From positions 1-15,529 of the forward strand of contig JAZLGV010000093.1 in NCBI GenBank assembly GCA_045616505.1: a stretch of 15,529 nucleotides of DNA. Reading direction: 5' to 3'. Source of the DNA: JAKSUT01 sp045616505 (GTDB taxonomy: Bacteria; Cyanobacteriota; Vampirovibrionia; Gastranaerophilales; Gastranaerophilaceae). How positions within the stretch are numbered: the stretch's first letter is position 1; each line of letters starts with the position of its first letter. The position numbers were made by a program, and so were the translations under genes. Below the pieces are notes generated by a model that saw nothing but the letters and a program-made list of their open reading frames with translations, did no database searches and was not told the origin of the DNA. Below, piece after piece: positions 6,378 through 13,000 of this stretch.

Positions 6378-7424
6378 TTATTCTTCCCAAGGTTTAACAA
6401 GGAATTTTATAGCTTGACCTGCAATATGTTGTTCCATAGCACTTTGCAAATCTCTTAAACCGATTGTATTTGTAATCAATTTTTCAACAGGAACTTGTCC
6501 TGAAGCAATCAAATCTAACGCTTGTCTAAAATATTTTGGAGTATGGTGGAAAACACTCATCATTTTTATATCACCATAATGCATTTTTGTTGTATCAAAC
6601 GTTACTGTTGAACCCGACTTGCAACCACCAAAGAAATGTACTGTTCCTCCTAATCGTACACAAGAAAACATTCTTTCCCAAATTTCAGGAAGCCCAACAC
6701 ATTCGACTGCGACATCAAGACCTTTTCTACCTTCTGTAAAATCTAGAAAAATCTTTTCAGGATTTTCGTATTTTTTCAAATCGATAATTTCATCAACACC
6801 AGCGAATTTTTCTGCCAACATCAATTTCATTGGATTTCTTCCGGCTGCAATTACTTTTGCACCTTTTAATTTACATAATTTTGCAAACATCAAACCTATT
6901 GGACCTATCCCAATAATTCCGACTGTTTGTCCAGCTTTAATATCAGTTCTTTCAACACCGTGAACTACATTGGCTAAAGGTTCACAAAATGCAGCTTTAT
7001 CAAAACTTAAATCATTTGGAAGTAATAGCATATTTTTCTTAACTATTCTTTCAGGAACAACGATGTATTGTGCATAAGCACCATTTAACAAATCTAAATT
7101 TTCACATAAATTATATTCTTCTCTTTTACAGAAAAAGCACTCACCACAAGGAGCTGAATTTGCAGCAACTACTCTATCACCAACTTTAAAATTTTCAACA
7201 TCATCAGCTACTTGTGCAACAACACCTGCAAATTCGTGACCAAAACCTGAAGGAATTTTTTTAATCAACACAGGATGACCACGTCTAAAAGTTTTAACAT
7301 CTGTTCCGCAAGTCAATGCAGATTCAACTTTTACCAAAACTTCACCTTTTTCTAAAGGTTTTACAGATACTTCTTCATATCTTATATCTTTTGGCCCCCA
7401 GTATTGTATGGCTTTCATTTTCAT
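6378..7424 (-). CDS. Zinc-dependent medium-chain dehydrogenase (polyol/threonine-DH-like)
   Basis: 348 residues, a full-length member of the MDR alcohol dehydrogenase family, probably a cytoplasmic NAD(P)-dependent oxidoreductase for an alcohol, polyol or hydroxy-amino acid. Catalytic zinc ligands are Cys39 (TCGTD), His63-Glu64 (GFGHEFAG) and Glu148 (CEPLANVVHG). The structural zinc lobe is Cys93, Cys96, Cys99 and Cys107. The Rossmann motif is IGIGPIGLMF (171-180). At the end of the second beta strand, where NAD-specific enzymes usually carry Asp, the sequence is AAGRNP with Arg196, which hints at NADPH. The start at 7424 is chosen over ATG 7418 because AGGA lies nine bases upstream, partly inside the end of the preceding gene. 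The gap to that gene is six bases, so they form one operon. The substrate cannot be told from sequence. Confidence 0.93.
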   Translation of the reverse strand: MKMKAIQYWGPKDIRYEEVSVKPLEKGEVLVKVESALTCGTDVKTFRRGHPVLIKKIPSGFGHEFAGVVAQVADDVENFKVGDRVVAANSAPCGECFFCKREEYNLCENLDLLNGAYAQYIVVPERIVKKNMLLLPNDLSFDKAAFCEPLANVVHGVERTDIKAGQTVGIIGIGPIGLMFAKLCKLKGAKVIAAGRNPMKLMLAEKFAGVDEIIDLKKYENPEKIFLDFTEGRKGLDVAVECVGLPEIWERMFSCVRLGGTVHFFGGCKSGSTVTFDTTKMHYGDIKMMSVFHHTPKYFRQALDLIASGQVPVEKLITNTIGLRDLQSAMEQHIAGQAIKFLVKPWEE

Positions 7425-7430
7425 TTATTA

Positions 7431-8408
7431 CTATCCTATTTTTATATATGCTTTAAAAATTTTATTTTGAATAGTATCTTGAATAGCACATTCTATATTT
7501 TCTAAATCATATTCTGTTGAAATTCCATCAACTTTCACTTGTTTAGATTTCAACAATGCAATTGAATCCCTTAATTCATTTGGAGATGGAGAATAACTGC
7601 CTAAAATTGTAATTTCTCTATGATAAATTTCATTATTTGCAAAACCACTATTGTTTGGAGTGCTTGCAAATACAACAATTGTTCCACCATTTCTAACAGC
7701 ATCTAAACCAACTTTTAATGTTGCATCTGCACCTGCTGTCAAAAATACGATATCATATTTTTGATGTTCGATATTTTCAGAATTAAAAGATTTTATGCCA
7801 AATTTTTCAGCAGTATTAATTCTTTCATCAATAATGTCACAACCTTCAACAATTGCATTTCTTGCTGCAACTGCTTGTCCAAATAAAAGTCCTATTGAAC
7901 CCAAACCGACAACTAAACATTTTTTATTTGCATAATCAACAGCACCTCTGTTTATTGCTCTCAAACAACAAGCTAAAGGTTCATAAAAAGAAACTTCTAC
8001 TTCTGATAAATTATTTGGAATTTTTTGAGCAACATTTTTCAAATGTTCTTCTGATAAATATACATATTCACTAAATCCCCCTGGGACAATATTTGTTTTC
8101 TTAAAGTGATTGCACATTGAATAATTTCCATTTCTGCAATAATCACAACTAAAACAAGGAATATGATGCGAACTTACAATTTTATCACCTTTTTTAAATT
8201 TTGAATCCGAATTAATTTCAACAATTTCACCAACAATTTCATGTCCTAAAACTGTACCTGCTGGAACTGAATTTTGTCTATATTTAACAATGTCAGAACC
8301 ACAAAGACCACAACCATGAACTTTAACGATTGCACCTTTTTCTGTTAATTTTAGATTTTCTCTTTCTTTTACAACAATTTTTTCGTTTTCAAATTCTGCA
8401 ACTTTCAT
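7431..8408 (-). CDS. Zinc-dependent medium-chain dehydrogenase (second paralogue)
   Basis: 325 residues, MDR alcohol dehydrogenase family, shorter than its neighbour. Catalytic zinc ligands are Cys36 (GLCGSD), His56-Glu57 (GHE) and Glu143 (YEPLACCLRA). The structural zinc cysteines are 85, 88, 91 and 99. The Rossmann motif GLGSIG is at 168-173, and Asp191 (GCDIID) at the end of the second strand favours NAD, in contrast to the downstream paralogue. The ATG at 8408 is chosen: AGGAG (8416-8420) lies seven bases upstream inside the pilin gene, and the TGATG overlap couples it to that gene. A TTG at 8411 would add one residue with worse spacing. The two paralogues may work on the same compound or in opposite directions with different cofactors; that is inference. 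Confidence 0.92.
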   Translation of the reverse strand: MKVAEFENEKIVVKERENLKLTEKGAIVKVHGCGLCGSDIVKYRQNSVPAGTVLGHEIVGEIVEINSDSKFKKGDKIVSSHHIPCFSCDYCRNGNYSMCNHFKKTNIVPGGFSEYVYLSEEHLKNVAQKIPNNLSEVEVSFYEPLACCLRAINRGAVDYANKKCLVVGLGSIGLLFGQAVAARNAIVEGCDIIDERINTAEKFGIKSFNSENIEHQKYDIVFLTAGADATLKVGLDAVRNGGTIVVFASTPNNSGFANNEIYHREITILGSYSPSPNELRDSIALLKSKQVKVDGISTEYDLENIECAIQDTIQNKIFKAYIKIG

Positions 8409-8587
8409 CAATTTTCTCCTGTCATAGATTCAATTTCTATCACTGAACCTGTTGAATCGGCGGGACGCATAAAAACGTAATTTTTTAACTTTTTAAAATT
8501 TACGCCTCTCATTGCTCCGAATAAGGCAAGTGCCACTACTGTTGCAATTAAGCCGTATTCAACAAGATTTTGAGCTTTTAATTTCAT
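8408..8587 (-). CDS. Flp-type (class IVb) mini-pilin-like membrane protein
   Basis: 59 residues from the ATG at 8587. The N-terminus is MKLKAQNLVEYGLIATVVAL followed by ALFGAM, one hydrophobic helix (about residues 8-25) with the hallmark E-Y-G-L-I-A of Flp/Fap pilins. Taking Glu10 as position +5 puts the prepilin peptidase cut between Ala5 and Gln6, so the -1 residue would be Ala, not the usual Gly, and the leader would be only five residues. The tail (RGVNFKKLKN onward) is polar, as in Flp pilins, which assemble thin Tad pili, but no Tad machinery is in the window. A TTG at 8623 is rejected as the start because it lies in the -35 box of the proposed promoter. The stop TGA overlaps the next ATG. 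It could instead be a small membrane anchor. Confidence 0.75.
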   Translation of the reverse strand: MKLKAQNLVEYGLIATVVALALFGAMRGVNFKKLKNYVFMRPADSTGSVIEIESMTGEN

Positions 8588-8594
8588 ATTGCAT

Positions 8595-8623
8595 ATTTTA
8601 TCAGAAATATTTATTTTAAACAA
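8595..8623 (-). promoter_or_regulatory. Extended -10 promoter, predicted leaderless transcript
   Basis: On the minus strand TTGTTT (8623-8618), a 17-base spacer and TAAAAT (8600-8595) form a good sigma-70 promoter. TGA directly before the -10 box gives an extended -10 (TGN). The expected start of transcription, about seven bases after the -10 box, falls at 8587-8588, on or next to the ATG of the pilin-like gene. No Shine-Dalgarno is present there. A weaker upstream alternative (TTGAGA, 17 bases, TAATAT) would give a normal leader. Confidence 0.5.
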
Positions 8624-8722
8624 ATTAAAATTATTGTAAAGATAATTATATTAAATTTAGCAATTTTATTTCTCAAAAATACTTAATATACATGTGTGGT
8701 TTAATTTTTAGGTGGTTTATTC

Positions 8723-9961
8723 ATGGAACAAATTAGTTCTTACAACGGTTTAAATGCTCAAAGTTTTGGAGCGATGAAAAAATCGCAATTTAAAGGTTTA
8801 GATTTGCTTTGCGTAAACACATTTAAAGCTCCGATAGAAAAATTTAATTCAAATCTTGATTTACAAAAATGGGCAGGAAAACAATTGGAAGGCGACACTT
8901 TCACAAGCCATTTACAAGCTCGTTCTAGCCGTGCAACTTTTGAAAGAAATTCAGCATTTAAAAGTTGGATGGAATATTTTAACAACACTCCTAATATAAC
9001 TAAAGCATCTGCACTTGTAGCAATCTCTTCTATGTTTGGGGGACTAAAAAACAAAACAGATGATGTTCCACCACCTCTAGATACAGACGTTTTAGAAAAA
9101 ACAATAAATAATTCTGAAAATAATCAAAACATAAACTTTAAGAAAGATTATATAAACAATCTTCAAAACAAATTAATTGGCGACAAAGAAGCACTTAAAC
9201 ATAGTTGGGTTTCAATTCCGTCAAAAGAAAATGCTCCCGAAGATTTTGAAAATAACGTTGCAAAATTAAAATTATTATCAAGTGGTACTTGGTGTACAAA
9301 ATCAACAAAAGCCGAAGAACATTTATCACATGGCGATTTTCACATTTTGTATGACAACTACGAACCAGTAATAGGTATCAGAACAACAAATGGTTCAGTA
9401 AACGAAATTCAAGGTCGTGCAAACAATGCTGATATTCCTCTTGAATACTTGGATGATGTAATGACATTTATGACTAAAAAAGGTTTAGATTATGGCTTCG
9501 TTCAAGGTTATATCGATTTTGCTTACGACAAAGCTTTTGAAATAAATAGAATGAAAAAGATTTGTGCAAAAGAAATTGAAGCTAACGACGGTTATGCAAT
9601 TCTTCGTAAATTCAATATGCACCCTGAAGATGTCGAAGGTGGAAAATCTTTGAGAACAATTCACGCATTTGAAAACGAAGTTACACTTGGTGATATCGGA
9701 ATAAACGAAAACGAAGTATTTAAAGATTTAGTAAAAATCGAAGAAAATGCAATTTTCACAAATTCAAAAGCAACAAAATTACCAAAACTTGAATACATTG
9801 GTGGAGATGCCGATTTCAGAAATTCATCAATACAAGATATCAGCTCATTAAAAGAAGTTGATGGAAATGTTTATATTGCAGGTTGCAATTTAAGTGCAGA
9901 TGATTTCAAAAATGTAAAAATCAACGGAGAACTTATCACTGGTAAAAAAATAGTAGAATAA
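8723..9961 (+). CDS. Modular hypothetical protein with SFG tail and LRR-like end
   Basis: 412 residues with no signal peptide. The ATG at 8723 has AGGTGG (8710-8715) seven bases upstream. Four parts can be seen. Residues 1-25 form a polar tail with SFGAMKK (14-20) and QFKG (22-25). Residues 35-110 form a helical domain with spaced Trp residues (Trp50, Trp82). After a PPP linker (116-118), residues 160-235 form a domain with SGTWCTKS (187-194), HGDFHILYD (203-211), VIGIR (216-220) and NEIQGRANN (227-235). Residues 345-403 are a leucine-rich-repeat-like beta region (KLEYIGGDADFRNSSIQDI, then SLKEVDGNVYIAGCNL). Trp190, Cys191, His203 and Asp205 are candidate functional residues, but no known enzyme is claimed. 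LRR-like ends of this sort usually bind other proteins. The gene diverges from the pilin-dehydrogenase operon and ends at a strong terminator. The family is not recognised. Confidence 0.82.
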   Translation: MEQISSYNGLNAQSFGAMKKSQFKGLDLLCVNTFKAPIEKFNSNLDLQKWAGKQLEGDTFTSHLQARSSRATFERNSAFKSWMEYFNNTPNITKASALVAISSMFGGLKNKTDDVPPPLDTDVLEKTINNSENNQNINFKKDYINNLQNKLIGDKEALKHSWVSIPSKENAPEDFENNVAKLKLLSSGTWCTKSTKAEEHLSHGDFHILYDNYEPVIGIRTTNGSVNEIQGRANNADIPLEYLDDVMTFMTKKGLDYGFVQGYIDFAYDKAFEINRMKKICAKEIEANDGYAILRKFNMHPEDVEGGKSLRTIHAFENEVTLGDIGINENEVFKDLVKIEENAIFTNSKATKLPKLEYIGGDADFRNSSIQDISSLKEVDGNVYIAGCNLSADDFKNVKINGELITGKKIVE

Positions 9962-9970
9962 ATTTAATAT

Positions 9971-10010
9971 AAAAAAAGGCGGTCGGTTTTCAAACCGACC
10001 GCCTTTTTTA
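9971..10010. terminator. Strong bidirectional terminator
   Basis: GGCGGTCGGTTT (9978-9989) pairs with AAACCGACCGCC (9992-10003) in a 12-bp GC-rich stem. It is flanked by seven A (9971-9977) on one side and six T (10004-10009) on the other, so it works in both directions. It lies between the stop of the 412-residue gene (9961) and the stop of the adhesin (10028). It stands out as the most GC-rich short stretch of the window. Confidence 0.95.
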
Positions 10011-10027
10011 TTGTTTATTTCAATTCC

Positions 10028-13000
10028 TTATTCTGCCATAAATCTTTCAGTTAATAGAATTGAATTATTATTTCCGCTTCTTGCAGTTGAACGAACTCTA
10101 TTCATTCTTGCTGCAATTTCATCATCCGCTGCTGCAAAACCTCTTGGAGTGAATTGTCTTTGGAATGCAACATTTATTTCTGAACCAAATCTCTTTCTAT
10201 CATTTTCATCAGAGATATTAGACAAATCTAATGTTCCTTCGCTTGGAATCATATAGTATGGAGTATATTGACCAATATAAGACTCATAGACACTTGTTTC
10301 ATTTGTTGAAGTTCTATCTGGAGTGAAAGCTCCTCCAACATAAGCTGTGATTAAGTTTGATTCACCAGTATAATTTGTTTCAGTCAAATTACCTTCAATA
10401 ATTGCGTTGATTATATTGATATTATCAACATCTGAGATATTTACATCACCAGAGATATAAGAAACTCTTGTATCTGCACCATATCTGTTACCTTGAGTAA
10501 CTATTTGATTTTCAAAGTATCCTGCATTATATCTAGCTTCGTTATAATCATAAATTGGAGTTTGACCTGCTGCTAGTTCTAAAATTGTAGGAGTTGTTGC
10601 TGATGCTTGAGAAGTTGAATTTTGAAGAACAACATCTTTTGCACCGCTTATTGTAACTGAACCAGATTCAAGACCTTGAAGAGTTACATTACCTGTGTTT
10701 TGTGTTGATAGAATATCTACTGTTGAATCGTTGATTGTTAAATCATTCATATTTTTAGCATTCAAGCTAGATATAATTGAATTTGTGATTGTTGAATTTA
10801 AATCATCACCTGTTAAAGTTGTATCGCCTGCAAGTGTTGATTTATTAATTTTTTCAACTGTTGCATTGATTGTATCTGCTGTGATTGTTGATTTTTTAAC
10901 TACTTTAGCAGTTATATCAGCTTGAGTTGCGTTAATTTTTGAATTATTTATATTTTTTATTGCATTTGCTGTTAAAGTATTTGCACCTAGTGTTGAATTT
11001 TTAATATTATTTGCACTTATTGATACAGTTCCGTTTGAAACTGTTTTTAAGTTATCAATTGCACCAGATACTGCTGCTGTAATTGAGTCAGCGGTGATTG
11101 TTGAACCTGTAACTGAATCTGTTACAACTTTTGCAACTTTTGATGTGATATTTGAGTTTGCAATTGAACTAGAATTAATATCAACTTTATTTGTTGCTGT
11201 CAATTCGCTACCTACAACATCTGTATTATTATAAGTAATATTTTTTGCATTTACAATTGCATTTGATATTGTTGAATTATTAGCTTTCATAGCCTTTTTA
11301 GCTGTAATTGTTGTACTGTCACCATTAAATGAAGAACCTTTTACAGTAACAGCTCCGTTATTAGAAGTTACATCAGCGTTTTTATTAAATACTGAGTTAT
11401 TTTTAATTGTAATTTTATTATTAGCAATCAAAGTAGCTTTTCCATTGAAAGTTGAATTATCAATAGTCATTCCCTTATTGTTTGCTGTAATATTTGCTTT
11501 TTTATTAAATGAAGAACCATTTACTGCGATAGCTCCGTTTGTAGAAGTTATATCAGCTTTTTTGTTGAATTTTGAACTATCAATTGTCATTGCATCGCTT
11601 GATGTTAAATTTGCAGTTCCTGCAACCAAGTTATCTACATCTATTGTTGTTGCATCTGCTATTACTGAAGCAATCGCATTTTGTTGATTTTCGTTATTGA
11701 TAACGAAAGCTTTTGCATTATTGATAGTTATTGAATCTGATGTAATGTTATTAAGAGTTACATCACCTGTGTTTTGTGTTGCTAAAGTATTTACTGTTGA
11801 GTTTTTGATTGTTAAATCATTCATATCTTTAGCGTTCAAGCTTGATACTGTTGATTTTTTAATTATTAAATCGTTCATATCTTTAGCAGTTAAGTTAGAT
11901 ATTATTGAACCGTTTTTGATTGTTGTATCTAAACCAGTACCTGTTAAAGTTGTATTACCTGTCAATTTTGAATTATCAATTTTAGCAACAGTTGCATTGA
12001 TTGTATCAGCTGTGATTGTTGAACCTACAATTGAATCAGAATTAATAATATCAACATTTGTCGCAGTCAATTCACTATTATTAATATTTGAATTATCAAG
12101 AGTGATATCTGCTGCGCTAGCTTTAACTTTGAAGTTTGATGTGTTTGTAAGTTTTAATGTATCTGCAGCTTTCAAAGAACTGTCATTAGCTATTTGAAGA
12201 TTATTTGCTGTTATATCAAAGTTTGCTGTTGCGTCGATTTTGTTAGCTTGAATATTATCTAGATAGATATCGCCGTGTTTTGGATATTCTGTGCTTCTTA
12301 AAGCTCTGTGAGTTTTTAATGTAATATCTCCGCCATTCGTGATATTTTTTGCATCAATATATGTTCCGGCATCAACTTTTATATTTCCGCTTGCAAGTGT
12401 AATTCCATCAATTTGAACATCTGCTTGTGTTGAATTTATAGTCAAACCTGCAATATCTTTAACATTCTTCAAATAAGTTGCATATTTTGTTGTTGAACTT
12501 AATTTTCCTGTATTTGAAACATTTGTCAATTTTGCTCTTGTTGCATTTATGATTAGACCAGTAACTGTGTCATTTGACATTGTTACATCTGTCATTTTTA
12601 AGCCCCAATCAGAATTGTTTGTAATGTTTGCACTACCTAATGTTGTTGTGTTGATAGTCATATCACCTGAAGCATCAGCAGTTAATGAAGAAATATTTGA
12701 ATTATCAATTGTAGTAATACCAGTTGATGTTAAGTCTGCAGTTCCTGCAACCAAGTTATCTACATCAATTGTTGTTGCTTTTGCAATTACAGAAGCAATT
12801 GAATTTTGTTGGTTTGCATTATTGATAACGAAAGTATTTGCATTATTAACATTTATTGAATTTGAACTGATATCATTGATATTAATATTATTTGTAGCAC
12901 TCAAGTCTAAATTTTCTGTTGTAATTCCATTTAAACTAATAGCATCAACAGAATTAAGAACTGTTTGACCTTTAATAGTGTTATTATCTGTTGAATTAAG

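Noticed and set aside
8409..8411. TTG start for the second dehydrogenase at 8411
   Set aside because: The ATG three bases on has better Shine-Dalgarno spacing (seven bases) and forms the TGATG overlap.
8588..8623. TTG start for the pilin-like gene at 8623
   Set aside because: It has no ribosome binding site, lies in the proposed -35 box, and the Flp-type N-terminus begins naturally at the ATG at 8587.
11290..12860. Regular repeats that might suggest a CRISPR array
   Set aside because: The units are in frame with a single long coding sequence, imperfect, of variable length and without unique spacers; they are protein repeat rungs.
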